Position numbers and translations under genes: made by a program
DNA from: Vibrio penaeicida
GTDB lineage: Bacteria; Pseudomonadota; Gammaproteobacteria; Enterobacterales; Vibrionaceae
Length of the DNA: 64,000 nucleotides
Reading direction: 5' to 3'
Assembly (NCBI RefSeq): GCF_019977755.1
Contig: NZ_AP025145.1
Span: 1,612,001 to 1,676,000, forward strand
The notes under the pieces: generated by a model
What the model was told of the DNA's origin: nothing
What the model saw: the letters and a program-made list of their open reading frames with translations, nothing else
Database searches by the model: none
In this document: one piece after another, positions 40,179-49,533 of the stretch
How positions within the stretch are numbered: position 1 is the stretch's first letter
Layout of the letters: each line of letters opens with the position of its first letter

Positions 40179-40948
40179 TCACCACTGAAGGTCATTTTCA
40201 GTAAAAACTCTTTTTTCAATTTCTGATGTCGTTGTTAAAAACTCATGCAGAGCTAAAAATGACTCCCCTAATTCGTTGAGGCTAAGCTTCAGTGAATAAT
40301 ACTCACACTCGCCATCGAAGTGAGTTGGAATAATTTCGTCAGTGTCTGGTTCTACATACCATTCTTCAAATGATTCTCCGAAGTAGTACTCCCCCGTTTC
40401 TGAGTCCTTGCCCATATAGCATTCAGCAGACCATTGAGACTCACTTTCCATCTTGTGAGCATCAATATCCATTTCAAAGTCAGCCCAAGGAATAAAGTAT
40501 TCCAGTGCTTTTTCGAGAGTCATGCCTGGCATATAAGTCATGGGAAATGTAACTGAGCCAGAAGCACTTGAAATAGTCATTTTGTAACGAGGCAACGACT
40601 TATTTACCCAATCTGCAAAATGCAAAAATACATCTTCACCATCTGATAGCTTTTGCATCCAAGGAACATCAAGCTTAAGCTTATTCATTCTTTTGACATA
40701 GGGCTCGGGCTGGGTGAGCCTGCTCAAGTGATAGAAGCTCTTTTCGGTTAACTCGTTAGATTTCGGAACCTTAACTTTCCAGTTTTTTCCAGTATTTATA
40801 ACGGTCTCTTCACTAATACTTTGCCAGTAAAGCTTATCTTGTTCAGGGTGTATAATACTAAGATCACTTGCTCTCGAAACAACCACCCATTTTGAGAAAA
40901 ATAGAACTCTAATCTACTTACTCCCAACCGCTCTACATTTGCTTTCAT
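40179..40948 (-). pseudogene. Cassette protein of unknown function, N-terminal frameshift
   Basis: The main frame (40179-40886, 235 residues from a GTG without ribosome-binding site) starts VVSRASDLSIIHPEQ. An ATG at 40948 opens the frame MKANVERLGVSRLEFYFSQN, which would join the main frame if an A run near 40897 had one more A. The join would give a normal N-terminus, so a one-base deletion or a sequencing error is likely. The body is acidic (GKDSETGEYYFGESFEEWYV) with no recognised domain. Such acidic single-domain proteins often are immunity proteins; that is speculation. Confidence 0.5.
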
Positions 40949-40972
40949 ACACCCTACTCGAATGATTTTTTA

Positions 40973-41091
40973 TAACGCCCAGTTAAGTAGCCAAAAACGT
41001 ACAAATGCTGCTTCTGCAAACTACCGTAAACACTAAACCCAACGCAAACTAAAAGTGCCACGCGTTTTTGGTCTGCTTGAACTGTTTGTTG
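40973..41091 (-). repeat. attC 15 (T1)
   Basis: Complete T1 site. Confidence 0.9.
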
Positions 41092-41358
41092 TAGCGATAC
41101 AAGCAAACAGACTCGCTTGGCAATGAAGCACTTAGCTTGCATACAATGAACAGCATCTTAACTAACAAAATCTTCTGCAACCAGTCCACAGAACTTAAAG
41201 CACCAACTCTGTCGAGAATTTAGGAAAGCGAACCGATAGCCAAGCTTCAAAATTTAGTGAACTTAATTAGCTTTGAAAGCTTGTGTAATCATCCCCTAAA
41301 CTAGGGACATTTAGAATTAGAGTTCTTCGGTTTAAACTAAACCAAATGGAGAACACTG

Positions 41359-41625
41359 ATGAAAAAATCACGCTATACAGAAACGCAAATCGTCAAGATT
41401 CTGAAAGAAGTTGAGGCTGGCAGGTTGGTCAAAGAGGTCTGCCGAGAGTATGGCATATCAGATGCCACTTACTACAACTGGAAGTCCAAGTACGGCGGCA
41501 TGGAAGCCTCAGACGTGAAGCGACTGAAGGAGCTTGAGGATGAAAACCGACGCCTGAAGCAAATGTTTGCTGAACTGAGCCTCGACCATAAAATCCTTAA
41601 GGATATCGTCGAAAAAAAGCTGTAA
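41359..41625 (+). CDS. IS3-family OrfA (copy 1)
   Basis: The product has 88 residues with a transposase_8-type HTH (RLVKEVCREYGISDATYYNW) and a C-terminal leucine-zipper-like helix (RLKELEDENRRLKQMFAEL). The end carries AAAAAAAG, the usual -1 frameshift site that makes the OrfAB fusion. Confidence 0.9.
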   Translation: MKKSRYTETQIVKILKEVEAGRLVKEVCREYGISDATYYNWKSKYGGMEASDVKRLKELEDENRRLKQMFAELSLDHKILKDIVEKKL

Positions 41626-41648
41626 AGCCCACGATTCGGCGAGAGTGG

Positions 41649-42472
41649 GTGGATTACGTCAATAATTGTCACTGTGTGAGTCTGCGTAGGGCTTGTCGTT
41701 TAGTCGGCATCAGTGACTCGGTCTATCGGTATCGACCAGATAAGCACCGAGATACCCCTGTGATTGCCGCCTTGCAAGAAGCCGTTGAACGTTATCCTGC
41801 ATATGGTTTTGGCATGTTATTCAAAGTGCTTAAGCGATGGGGGTATCGCTGGAACCACAAACGAGTGCATCGACTCTACTGCGAACTGAAGTTGAATAAG
41901 CGCCGTCGTGGAAAGAAGCGGCTACCAACAAGAGAGCCTGCCCCTCTCTGTGTGCCAGAAACGTTCAATCAATGTTGGTCAATGGATTTCATGAGCGATT
42001 CACTGATGTGTGGTAGACGCTTCAGGACGTTCAATGTTATCGATGACTTTAACCGTGAAGTGCTGGTACCATTGAAATTGACTTGAATCTTCCCGCTCAA
42101 AGAGTTGTTCGCGTGTTGGAACGCATCGTCGCCTGGCGAGGTTATCCGAGTCAGTTACGTATGGATAACGGTCCAGAGTTTATCTCAACGGCTTTAGCTG
42201 AATGGGCGGAACAACATGACATACAACTCGAATTCATACAGCCAGGCAAGCCCACACAAAACTCGTTTGTTGAAAGGTTCAACCGGACCTATCGAGATGA
42301 AATACTCAACATGTATGTGTTCAGAACGTTAAAAGAGGTACGTGAGCTAACAGAAAACTGGGTTCGAGAATACAACGATGAACGTCCCCACAGCTCGCTG
42401 GGTGACCTGACCCCTTGGGAATATCTTGCTAAGTTGAAATTGCCGGAAGACTCTAATTTAGGGTGTCACTAA
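41649..42472 (+). pseudogene. IS3-family OrfB (rve transposase), frameshifted copy 1
   Basis: Two frames (41649-42086; 42083-42472) together give a complete OrfB. The break is CTGGTACCATTG; copy 3 has CTGGCCATTG, so TA was inserted. DDE residues are spread over both parts: Asp in SMDFMSD, then Asp in MDNGPEF, Glu in NSFVERFNRTYRDE. Confidence 0.88.
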
Positions 42473-42610
42473 AAAAGGGATGTTTACACTTGCAACGGCT
42501 TGGTTTTCTGAGAATTCTCCACCTTGGATTTGGTTGAGGAATCAAACTCAAAAAACACTGAAGCCAGCAATTTTCGAGAACCTTACAACCTTTAAATTAT
42601 CAAAGCGCTA

Positions 42611-42729
42611 TAACGTCCGCTTAAGCCGCTGCCAACGCACTACAACGGCTACCGCATTGCACCTTAAACACAATTACCACTGCAAACCGAAAATGCCACG
42701 CGTTGGCAGTCGGCTTGAAGCGTTTGTTA
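42611..42729 (-). repeat. attC 16 (T5)
   Basis: TAACGTCCGCTTAAGCCGC to GCGTTTGTTA; supplies the Tai4 stop codon. Confidence 0.9.
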
Positions 42730-43092
42730 TAACTCTGATTTCGCCTTAGAGTACAACTTATTAATATCGTCAGAGTTAGAAAAATCTATACAATAAGCCA
42801 ATTCTATTACGCCACCACTTTTTGACTTATAACCAACAATATCGTGTTTTTCCAACAGATCGCTAACCTCAAAGAACACCTCCAAAGGCAACTCAGAAAA
42901 CTCTCTATAACCTTGCATTGCCGTTACCGCATCTTCAGCAACATCAGAACCCCTATAGAAGGTTGCAATACAAGAAGAAAGAGCAAAATTTTTAAACAAA
43001 CGTTCTTCACTTAGAGTACTGAGTGGGCTGGCAACCACCCCGAAGCCATAAAGAGCAATACAGATAGCACTTACTAATCTTCTAATTTCCAT
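42727..43092 (-). CDS. tai4: T6SS amidase immunity protein Tai4-like
   Basis: The product has 121 residues: signal peptide (RRLVSAICIALYGFGVVAS), then a helical mature part. LSSCIATFYRG, AMQGYREFSELPLE and the final AYCIDFSNSDDINKL match the Tai4 family, whose two Cys form a disulfide. It should act in the periplasm, blocking Tae4. Its start overlaps the end of the Tae4 gene by 19 bases and its stop is formed by the attC. Both genes lie in one cassette. Confidence 0.82.
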   Translation of the reverse strand: MEIRRLVSAICIALYGFGVVASPLSTLSEERLFKNFALSSCIATFYRGSDVAEDAVTAMQGYREFSELPLEVFFEVSDLLEKHDIVGYKSKSGGVIELAYCIDFSNSDDINKLYSKAKSEL

Positions 43093-43553
43093 AAGTAAGC
43101 CTTTTTTGCTTCAGGAAAGTAACAATTATCCGTACATCTTGAACCCGTCCAAATGCTTGCATGTCCGGATGCGTCTAGCCAAGTATCCACATCAACAACC
43201 AAGATACCTTTGTAGCCTGCCAATTTATTGGCGTTAGGATTTTTAACCACAACCTCTGGTTCACCAAACTTTTGATACAAGAAATTAATTAGATCTTTCA
43301 CCCTATAGATATACCAATTGCCCTGACCACCAGATACGGTTTTATTTTTGATGTAAGGCACTTTGAAACCTGCATAGTTAAGTGCATACGACATACGGAT
43401 TGCACAGGCATTTTCAAATCGCCCCTGCTCTGGAGTTAGAACATTGATGTTGTGATTTACTTTACCGCCGATAGTAGTACCCACTTCGGATACATCTCTA
43501 TTTACTTTGGCAAAAGCAACTTTCATTTTTAATAAGCTCGGACGTGCAGCCAT
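43074..43553 (-). CDS. tae4: T6SS amidase effector Tae4-like
   Basis: The product has 159 residues, the normal length. It is an NlpC/P60-like D,L-endopeptidase that cuts peptidoglycan stems. Catalytic Cys50 in ENACAIRMSYALN, His131 in DASGHASIWTG and Asp142 in CTDNCYF fit the Tae4 triad; the two Cys near 140 and 144 are the known structural disulfide pair. No signal peptide, as expected for T6SS cargo. No VgrG, PAAR or Hcp gene is near, so a host T6SS elsewhere must deliver it. The cassette has a 130-base upstream region that may contain its own promoter. Confidence 0.88.
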   Translation of the reverse strand: MAARPSLLKMKVAFAKVNRDVSEVGTTIGGKVNHNINVLTPEQGRFENACAIRMSYALNYAGFKVPYIKNKTVSGGQGNWYIYRVKDLINFLYQKFGEPEVVVKNPNANKLAGYKGILVVDVDTWLDASGHASIWTGSRCTDNCYFPEAKKAYLWKLED

Positions 43554-43683
43554 TGAAATACTTCCCTATCGTTTACTTGTGCAATAAGGTCTCACAAAAG
43601 CCGCTAAGATAATAATAACAAGTTAGCTTATTTAGAAGACCTTCAAACTTAGAGGCGTAACAATGAAACTGACAAAAGAGTTA

Positions 43684-43802
43684 TAACGCCCAGTTAAGTA
43701 GCCAAAAACGCACAAATGCTGTTTCTGCAAACTACCCTAACCACTAAACCCAACGCAAACTAAAAATGCCATGCGTTTTTGGTCTGCTTGAACTGTTTGT
43801 TG
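43684..43802 (-). repeat. attC 17 (T1)
   Basis: Complete T1 site with one change in the inner core (ATGCGTTTTT). Confidence 0.88.
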
Positions 43803-44111
43803 TAGCGATACAAGCAAACAGACTTAACTTGGCAATGAAGCACTTAGCTTGCATTCAATGAACAGCATCTTAGCCAACAAAACCCTCTGCAACCAGACCA
43901 CAAAACCTAAAACGCAGATTCAGTCGAGAATTTAGGGAAACGAGCCGAGAGCAAAGCTTCAAAATTCAACGAACCGAATTGATTTTGAAAGCTTAAAGCA
44001 ACTTGGATTGCGAGGATTTACCACCTTGATGCTAGTAGAGGAATCAAACTCCAAAACACTGAAGCCAGCAATTTTCGAGAGCCTTACAACCCTTTAATTA
44101 TCAAAGCGCTA
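43803..44111 (-). repeat. A-cassette copy 10
   Basis: Four-A version; broken peptide frame. Confidence 0.85.
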
Positions 44112-44230
44112 TAACGCCAAGTTAAGTAGCCAAAAACGCACAAATGCGGTTTCTGCAAGCTACCCTAAACACAAAACTCACCGCAAACTAAAAATGCCAC
44201 GCGTTTTTGGTCTGCTTGAACTGTTTGTTG
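44112..44230 (-). repeat. attC 18 (T1)
   Basis: TAACGCCAAGTTAAGTAGCC to GTTTGTTG. Confidence 0.9.
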
Positions 44231-44541
44231 TAGCGATACAAACAAACAGACTTTACTTGGCAATGAAGCACTTAACTTGCATTCAATGAAAGGCATCTTA
44301 ACCAACAAAATCTTCTGCAGCCAAACCACGAAACCCAAAACACCGATTCAGTCGAGAATTTAGGGGAACGAGCCGAGAGCAAAGCTTCAAAACTCAGTAA
44401 ATTTGACTGGATTTGAAAGCTTACAGCGGACTTGGTTTACGACGACTTTTCCACCTTGATACTGGTTGAGGAACCAAACTCAAAAACACTGAAGCCAGCA
44501 ATTTTCGAGAACCTTACAACCTTTAAATCATCAAAGCGCTA
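44231..44541 (-). repeat. A-cassette copy 11
   Basis: Central variant CAAAACTCAGTAAATTTGAC; TGA in the peptide frame. Confidence 0.85.
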
Positions 44542-44659
44542 TAACGCCCAATTAAACTGCCAAAAACGTTCAAAGCCGTTTCCGCATACCACCTTAAACA
44601 CAAAACTCAACGCAAACTAAAAGTGCCACACGTTTTTGGTCTGTTTGAATTGTTTGTTA
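44542..44659 (-). repeat. attC 19 (T3)
   Basis: TAACGCCCAATTAAACTGCC to GTTTGTTA; precedes B-cassette copy 1. Confidence 0.9.
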
Positions 44660-45026
44660 TGAACGGACTTTACGGTAACCACAGATTTTCAGCAAATACA
44701 GAGACCTAAGACACAGAGCCAATTCACAAAATGTTGGCAGCTACTCGATAAACTCACCACGAGTTAACTTAAAACACCCGCCAAGTAATAAGCTTTTCGA
44801 TGCCCTGCCGCCCCACGAAAACCACGGTGCAGCAAATGGCTGCTAGAGAAAATTACTTGGCATAATCAGCCAAACAGCCGAATTGCCTTTCGATGCCCCC
44901 AAAGCGGCATTTCACCAAAGAAACAAAACGGACTTTCAGGCTAAAATCATTTCAAAACAACAAAGACAGCAAATACGAGCGAAGAGTCTTAACCCCTAAT
45001 TTTGCTGGATTTTTCTAGATGCTTCA
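44660..45026 (-). repeat. B-cassette copy 1 (ORF-poor, ~365 bp)
   Basis: Shares its full length with 58551-58917 and 60879-61243. No conserved ORF: the frame open in copy 2 is stopped here after five codons. Always framed by a T3 site on the left. May encode an RNA or carry a promoter. Confidence 0.8.
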
Positions 45027-45145
45027 TAACGCCAGCTTAAACCGCAGACAACGCACAATTCAAGCTGCTGCATTACGCCTTAAACACTAAAATCACTGCA
45101 AAATAAAAATGCCACGCGTTGGCTGTCGGTTTGAAGCTTTTGTTA
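45027..45145 (-). repeat. attC 20 (T2)
   Basis: TAACGCCAGCTTAAACCGC to TTTTGTTA. Confidence 0.9.
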
Positions 45146-45147
45146 TA

Positions 45148-45492
45148 TTACTTAATATCGAAGTATGTTATGGCACAATATCTGGAATCACCCCATGGTG
45201 ACTTTAAGGTCGGTTCATAACCAATTTGAACTGCTGACTTGGATACATAAGCCGATAGAATTAAAGATAATGTTGCCTTGTCAGCAGAAGCGTCAAGAAA
45301 TACTCCACGGTCACATCCACCTTGTAAGCCCGAAATTTTGACTAGTGCCATATCTCTGGCTCCGTGATTACTGTGATCGTTTGTATGCATTCTAACAGCA
45401 CCCATAGCGCCAGACGGCAAGTCAGCTGTAATTTCGGCTGCATTAAGCATACCGCTGATACTTAGTGTTAATACTGCTAATGTATATTTCAT
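45148..45492 (-). CDS. Small exported cassette protein
   Basis: The product has 114 residues. Signal peptide MKYTLAVLTLSISGMLNA then a ~95-residue mature protein. GGCDRGVFLDASADKATLSL followed by ILSAYVSKSAVQIGYEP and a final SRYCAITYF define a pattern shared with the 49060 and 57967 products: first Cys, (F/W)LD or similar, (L)SA(Y/H/F), then a V-containing strand and a last Cys. This recalls DUF5992/SubB-like small exported proteins, from memory. Periplasmic or secreted. Confidence 0.7.
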   Translation of the reverse strand: MKYTLAVLTLSISGMLNAAEITADLPSGAMGAVRMHTNDHSNHGARDMALVKISGLQGGCDRGVFLDASADKATLSLILSAYVSKSAVQIGYEPTLKSPWGDSRYCAITYFDIK

Positions 45493-45536
45493 ATACTCAT
45501 ATACCTTCTCTGTATTGTTAAAATTGCAAAATAATA

Positions 45537-45655
45537 TAACGCCCAGTTAAGTAGCCAAAAACGCACAAATGCTGCTTCTGCAAACTACCCTAAACACAAA
45601 ATCCAACGCAAACTAAAAATGCCACGCGTTTTTGGTCTGCTTGAACTGTTTGTTG
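45537..45655 (-). repeat. attC 21 (T1)
   Basis: Complete T1 site. Confidence 0.9.
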
Positions 45656-45961
45656 TAGCGCAATGAATAACAAACTTACTTGGCAATTACGCACTTAACT
45701 TGCATTCAATGAACTGCATCTTAGCCAACAAAATCTTCTGCAACCAGACCACAAAACCCAAAACACTGAATCAGTCGAGAATTTAGGAAAGCTAGCCGGA
45801 AACCAAACTTAAAAATCTGATGAAGCTGAATAGTTTTGAAGCCTACAACGGCTTGGCTTGTGAGGATTTCCCACCTTGACTTAGGTTAAGGAATCGAGCT
45901 CAAGAACACGAAAGCCAGCAGCTTTCGAAATCCTTACAACCCTTGAATTATCAAAGCGCTA
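45656..45961 (-). repeat. A-cassette copy 12
   Basis: Subvariant with AAAAATCTGATGAAG. Confidence 0.85.
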
Positions 45962-46080
45962 TAACGCCCAGTTAAGTAGCCAAAAACGCACAAATGCTGC
46001 TTCTGCAAACTACCTTAAACACAAAACTCAACGCAAGCTAAAAATGCCACGCGTTTTTGGTCTGCTTGAACTGTTTGTTG
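45962..46080 (-). repeat. attC 22 (T1)
   Basis: Complete T1 site. Confidence 0.9.
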
Positions 46081-46390
46081 TAGCGATACAAGCAAACAGA
46101 CTTTACTTGGTAATGAAGCACTTAGCTTGCATTCAATGAACTGCATCTTAGCCAACAAAATCCTCTGCAGCCAGACCACAAAACCTAAAGCGCAGATTCA
46201 GTCGAGAATTTAGGGAAATGAGCCGAGAACAAAGCATCAAAATTCAGCGAACCGAATTGGTTTTGAAAGCTTGCAGCAACTTGGTTTGATCTGAATTTCC
46301 CACCTTGATGTTGGCTGAGGAATCGAACTCAAAAACACTGAAGCCAGCAACTTTCGAATTCCTTACAAACCTTGAATTATCAAAGCGCTA
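46081..46390 (-). repeat. A-cassette copy 13
   Basis: Standard body; broken peptide frame. Confidence 0.85.
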
Positions 46391-46508
46391 TAACGCCCAG
46401 TTAAGTAGCCAAAACGCACAAATGCCGTTTCTGCAAGCTACCTTAATCACCAAACCCACCGCAAACTAAAAATGCCACGCGTTTTTGGTCTGCTTGAACT
46501 GTTTGTTA
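46391..46508 (-). repeat. attC 23 (T1, one A fewer)
   Basis: T1 with CCAAAACG instead of CCAAAAACG on the left arm. Confidence 0.88.
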
Positions 46509-46816
46509 GAGCGATACAAACAAAAAGCTCGCTTGGCAATGAAGCACTTAGCTTGCATTCAATGAACTGTATCTTAGCCAACAAAACTTACTGCAACCAG
46601 ACCACAAAGCCCAAAACACCGATTCAGTCGAGAATTTAGGGAAACGAACCGAGAGCAAAGCTTCAAGATTCAGCGAACCGAATTGATTCTGAAAGCTTGC
46701 AGCAACTAGGATTGCGAAGACTTTTCCACCTTGATGCAGGTTGAGGAATCAAACTCAAAAACACTGAAGCCAGCAATTTTCGAGAGCCTTACAACCCTTA
46801 AACTCTCAAAGCGATA
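46509..46816 (-). repeat. A-cassette copy 14
   Basis: CTTCAAGATTCAG at the critical run; still out of frame. Confidence 0.85.
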
Positions 46817-46936
46817 TAACGCCCAATTAAGGTGTGAGGCACATAATACCGATGCCACCGCATACCACCTTAATCACTAAAATTAACGCATAGTAAAAAT
46901 GCCAAGCGTGCCGAATCACTCTTAAATTGTTTGTTA
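46817..46936 (-). repeat. attC 24 (T4 variant)
   Basis: TAACGCCCAATTAAGGTGTG ... CGTGCCGAATCACTC to GTTTGTTA. Confidence 0.88.
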
Positions 46937-46969
46937 GTTTGCGTGCCAAAGTGACACAGGAATTGCTTA

Positions 46970-47028
46970 TTGCACACTTTAAGACCATAATACACATGTG
47001 ACATTTTGACACAACAGGAGATAAAATT
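46970..47028 (+). promoter_or_regulatory. Promoter/operator of the plus-strand toxin-antitoxin cassette
   Basis: TAATAC (46990 region) can act as -10 with TTGCTT/TTGCAC-like -35 elements upstream. TGTGACATTTTGACACA just before the ribosome-binding site (AGGAG) is an imperfect inverted repeat, a likely antitoxin operator. Confidence 0.5.
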
Positions 47029-47301
47029 ATGGCTACTACTTTGCCTCGCATCACCGCTAGAGTTGATGTCGATACACAAGACTTACTTACTAAGGCTGCC
47101 GCGATCGCCGGCATGTCTAGCATCAACTCGTTTGTTCTAAGCGCTGCAATCGAAAAAGCTAAACAAGTCATCGAACGTGAACAGGCTTTAAAACTGAGCC
47201 AAACTGATGCGATGTTGCTTATGGAAGCTTTAGACCGTCCTGCGACACAGAACTCAAAACTAAAAGCTGCTGCTGATCGATACGAGAGCAAAACTCAATG
47301 A
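47029..47301 (+). CDS. DUF1778 antitoxin (TacA-like)
   Basis: The product has 90 residues. The N-terminal ribbon-helix-helix (LPRITARVDVDTQDLLTKAA, then INSFVLSAAIEKA) and a C-terminal flexible part that wraps the toxin are typical of DUF1778. It overlaps the GNAT toxin gene by four bases. It runs opposite to the other cassette genes and has its own promoter, as is usual for stabilising toxin-antitoxin cassettes of superintegrons. Confidence 0.88.
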   Translation: MATTLPRITARVDVDTQDLLTKAAAIAGMSSINSFVLSAAIEKAKQVIEREQALKLSQTDAMLLMEALDRPATQNSKLKAAADRYESKTQ

Positions 47302-47795
47302 TGAATACGGTACTTCTAGATAAAGCTAAACACGATAGAAACCGATTCAACTGTGGCATCGAAGCTCTCAATAATTACTTAAAAGTAATGGCGAGTCAGC
47401 AAGCAAAGAAGGACAACACCAGAACGTTTGTTTTGGAAGATGATAGCGACAACTCACATGTCATTGGCTTTTACACACTAACAATGACACCAATTGACTT
47501 AAAGGCATTGCCTGATAAGTTACAAAAAAAGCACCAATCATCCACCTCCGGTGGTCTGATTGCCCGTCTTGCTGTCGATGACCGATACAAAGGGAAAGGC
47601 TTTGGTGAGTGGCTGCTTATCGACGCACTCAGAAAGCTATTAGCCGCTAGTGATAGCGTTGCATTTCCAGTTGTTATCGTTGATGCCAAAGACGGAGCAA
47701 AACATTTCTATGAACGCTATGGTTTTCAAGCATTTCAAGACGCTGAAAACAAACTCTTCATCACCATTGCAGATGTGAGAGCAAGCTTAGGCTAG
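47298..47795 (+). CDS. GNAT toxin (TacT-like acetyltransferase)
   Basis: The product has 165 residues. RLAVDDRYKGKGFGEWLLID (~90-109) carries the acetyl-CoA loop (R-x-x-G-x-G/A form, here YKGKGFG), and HFYERYGFQ (~137-145) holds the catalytic Tyr typical of TacT/AtaT-type toxins that acetylate aminoacyl-tRNA. Length and pairing with DUF1778 support the call. Confidence 0.88.
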   Translation: MMNTVLLDKAKHDRNRFNCGIEALNNYLKVMASQQAKKDNTRTFVLEDDSDNSHVIGFYTLTMTPIDLKALPDKLQKKHQSSTSGGLIARLAVDDRYKGKGFGEWLLIDALRKLLAASDSVAFPVVIVDAKDGAKHFYERYGFQAFQDAENKLFITIADVRASLG

Positions 47796-47818
47796 TTAAC
47801 CGCTAGCCTTTGGCAAAC

Positions 47819-47937
47819 TAACGCCAGCTTAAACCGCAAACAACGCACAAAACAAGCCGCTGCATGACGCCTTAAACACTAAATTCACCGCAAGCTAAAA
47901 ATGCCACGCGTTGTTTGTCGGTTTGAAGCTTTTGTTA
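47819..47937 (-). repeat. attC 25 (T2)
   Basis: TAACGCCAGCTTAAACCGC to TTTTGTTA; one A/G change in the left arm (GCAAACAACG). Confidence 0.9.
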
Positions 47938-48244
47938 GAGCGATACAAACAAAAAACTTGCTTGGCAATGAAGCACTTAGCTTGCATTCAATGAACGACA
48001 TCTTAACCAAAGTGAGTTTCTGCAACCAGACCACAATACCCAAAACACAGATCCAGTCGAAGAATTTAAAAGAACAAACCAAAGCCAAGTGTCAGAATCC
48101 GGCGTTCCCAATTGGCATGGAACCCCACAGCAACTTGGTTTGCGACGATTTTTCCACCTTGATACTGGTTGAGAAAGCGAACTCAAAAACACGGAAGCCA
48201 GCAATTTTCGAGAACCTTACAACCCTTAAATTATCAAAGCGCTA
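47938..48244 (-). repeat. A-cassette copy 15 (intact peptide frame)
   Basis: A divergent centre (GTGTCAGAATCCGGCG) but open reading frame for the peptide. Confidence 0.85.
47977..48204 (-). CDS. A-cassette peptide, intact (75 residues)
   Basis: TTG start; MLASVFLSSLSQPVSRW at the start and VFWVLWSGCRNSLWLRCRSL-NAS at the end. The divergent middle with preserved frame and end supports coding selection in at least some copies. Confidence 0.45.
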   Translation of the reverse strand: MLASVFLSSLSQPVSRWKNRRKPSCCGVPCQLGTPDSDTWLWFVLLNSSTGSVFWVLWSGCRNSLWLRCRSLNAS

Positions 48245-48363
48245 TAACGCCAGCTTAAACCGCAGACAACGTACAAAACAAGCCGCTGCATCACGCCTTA
48301 AACACTAAATTTACCGCAAACTAAAAATGCCACGCGTTGTTTGTCGGTTTGAAGCTTTTGTTA
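48245..48363 (-). repeat. attC 26 (T2)
   Basis: Complete T2 site. Confidence 0.9.
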
Positions 48364-48671
48364 GAGTGATACAAACAAAAAACTCGCTTGGCAATGAAGC
48401 ACTTGGCTTGTATTCAATGATCAACATCTTAGCCAACAAAACTTACTGTAACCAGACCACAAAACCCAAAACACCGATTCAGTCGAGAATTTAGGGAAAC
48501 GAACCGAGAGCAAAGCTTCAAAATTCAGCGAACCGAACTGAATTTGAGAGCTTGCAGCAACTTGGTTTGCAGAGCATTTCCCACCTTGATGCTGGTTGAG
48601 AAAGCTAACTCAAAAACACGGAAGCCAGCTATTTTCGATAACCTTACAACCCTTGAATTATCAAAGCGCTA
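48364..48671 (-). repeat. A-cassette copy 16
   Basis: Standard body; broken peptide frame. Confidence 0.85.
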
Positions 48672-48790
48672 TAACGCCCAGTTAAGCAGCCAAAAACGCA
48701 CAAATTCTGCTTCTGCAAACTACCTTAAACACAAAACTCACCGTAAGCTAAAAATGCCACGCGTTTTTGGTCTGCTTGAACTGTTTGTTG
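48672..48790 (-). repeat. attC 27 (T1)
   Basis: T1 with GTTAAGCAGCC. Confidence 0.9.
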
Positions 48791-48977
48791 TAGCGATACA
48801 AGCAAAAAGACTTAACTTGGCAATGAAGCACTTAGCTTGCATTCAATGAATTGCATCTTAGCCAACAAAACTTACTGCAACCAGTCCACAAAACCCAAAA
48901 TACCGAATCAGTCGAGAATTTAGGAAAACGAGCCTAGAGCAAAGCTTCAAAACTCAGTAAATCTGACTGGATTTGTA
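48791..48977 (-). repeat. A-cassette copy 17 (truncated)
   Basis: Identical in type to copy 11 up to GACTGGATTTG, then the sequence switches to an unrelated attC half. The left ~120 bases of the body and its attC boundary are lost. Confidence 0.75.
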
Positions 48978-49057
48978 AGCGGCTTTTAATTGTTGGCTAT
49001 AATGTTGAACGAAGTGAAAACAGCCAACTGTTAAAAGTCCGTTTGAATGCCTTGTTA
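48977..49057 (-). repeat. attC 28 (atypical, truncated)
   Basis: A stem CGGCTTTTAATTGTTGGCT / AGCCAACTGTTAAAAGTCCG and an end TGCCTTGTTA are present, but the left core (TAACGCC) is missing. A deletion apparently joined an A-cassette body to the inside of this site. It should be inactive on the left side. Confidence 0.6.
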
Positions 49058-49059
49058 TA

Positions 49060-49395
49060 TTAATTTACATACACCGATGTAATTTTGTGCCAAGAGCCAT
49101 AACAGCCATCAGTCCTTATTGTTACAGATTTATTTTGTGCATGAGCTGATAAAAGAGCTGAGACTAGCCTATCTGAAGCATTAGGTCCAAAGCCAGCCCA
49201 GCGCTTAGCCCAACTAGCCCCGTCTGCACAGTCACGGGCACTACTGGCATTTGTAATTATATTGGTTGTAGCTTCAATAGCCATAGCACCATCTTGCTGA
49301 AAAAATATTCGATTGATCGAAATAGTATCATCTGCAGCAAACACTATTCCTGGTAATATTGCTATGAACAATAATGATAATTTCTTTAAATGCAT
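49060..49395 (-). CDS. Small exported cassette protein
   Basis: The product has 111 residues. Signal peptide (LSLLFIAILPGIVFAADD), then a mature protein whose SARDCADGASWAKRWAGFGP precedes VSALLSAHAQNKSVTIRTDG and a final Cys-Tyr segment. The pattern resembles those at 45148 and 57967. Unknown function, likely periplasmic or secreted. Confidence 0.68.
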   Translation of the reverse strand: MHLKKLSLLFIAILPGIVFAADDTISINRIFFQQDGAMAIEATTNIITNASSARDCADGASWAKRWAGFGPNASDRLVSALLSAHAQNKSVTIRTDGCYGSWHKITSVYVN

Positions 49396-49414
49396 TGCTT
49401 CCTCTCAAGTAATA

Positions 49415-49533
49415 TAACGCCCAGTTAAGTAGCCAAAAACGTACAAATGCTGTTTCTGCAAACTACCCTAAACACAAAACTCACCGCAAACTAAAAATGC
49501 CACGCGTTTTTGGTCTGCTTGAACTGTTTGTTA
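49415..49533 (-). repeat. attC 29 (T1)
   Basis: Complete T1 site. Confidence 0.9.

Larger units (their letters stand above)
41284..42488 (+). mobile_element. IS3-family element, copy 1 (1205 bp)
   Basis: Ends TGTAATCATCCCC... and ...GGGATGTTTACA are inverted repeats (TGTAA(T/A)CATCCC). Target duplication CTTG. Carries orfA and an orfB broken by a 2-bp insertion. Copies at 49671-50875 and 61876-63078. Confidence 0.92.
41092..42610 (-). repeat. A-cassette copy 9, split by an IS (41284-42488)
   Basis: Body parts at 41092-41283 and 42489-42610, with the 4-bp target duplication CTTG on both sides of the IS. Confidence 0.85.

Noticed and set aside
43554..43683. A clear sigma-70 promoter in front of tae4.
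   Set aside because: Several weak -10/-35-like pairs exist (TTGAAG, TTGTTA), but none with good spacing; not listed as a feature.
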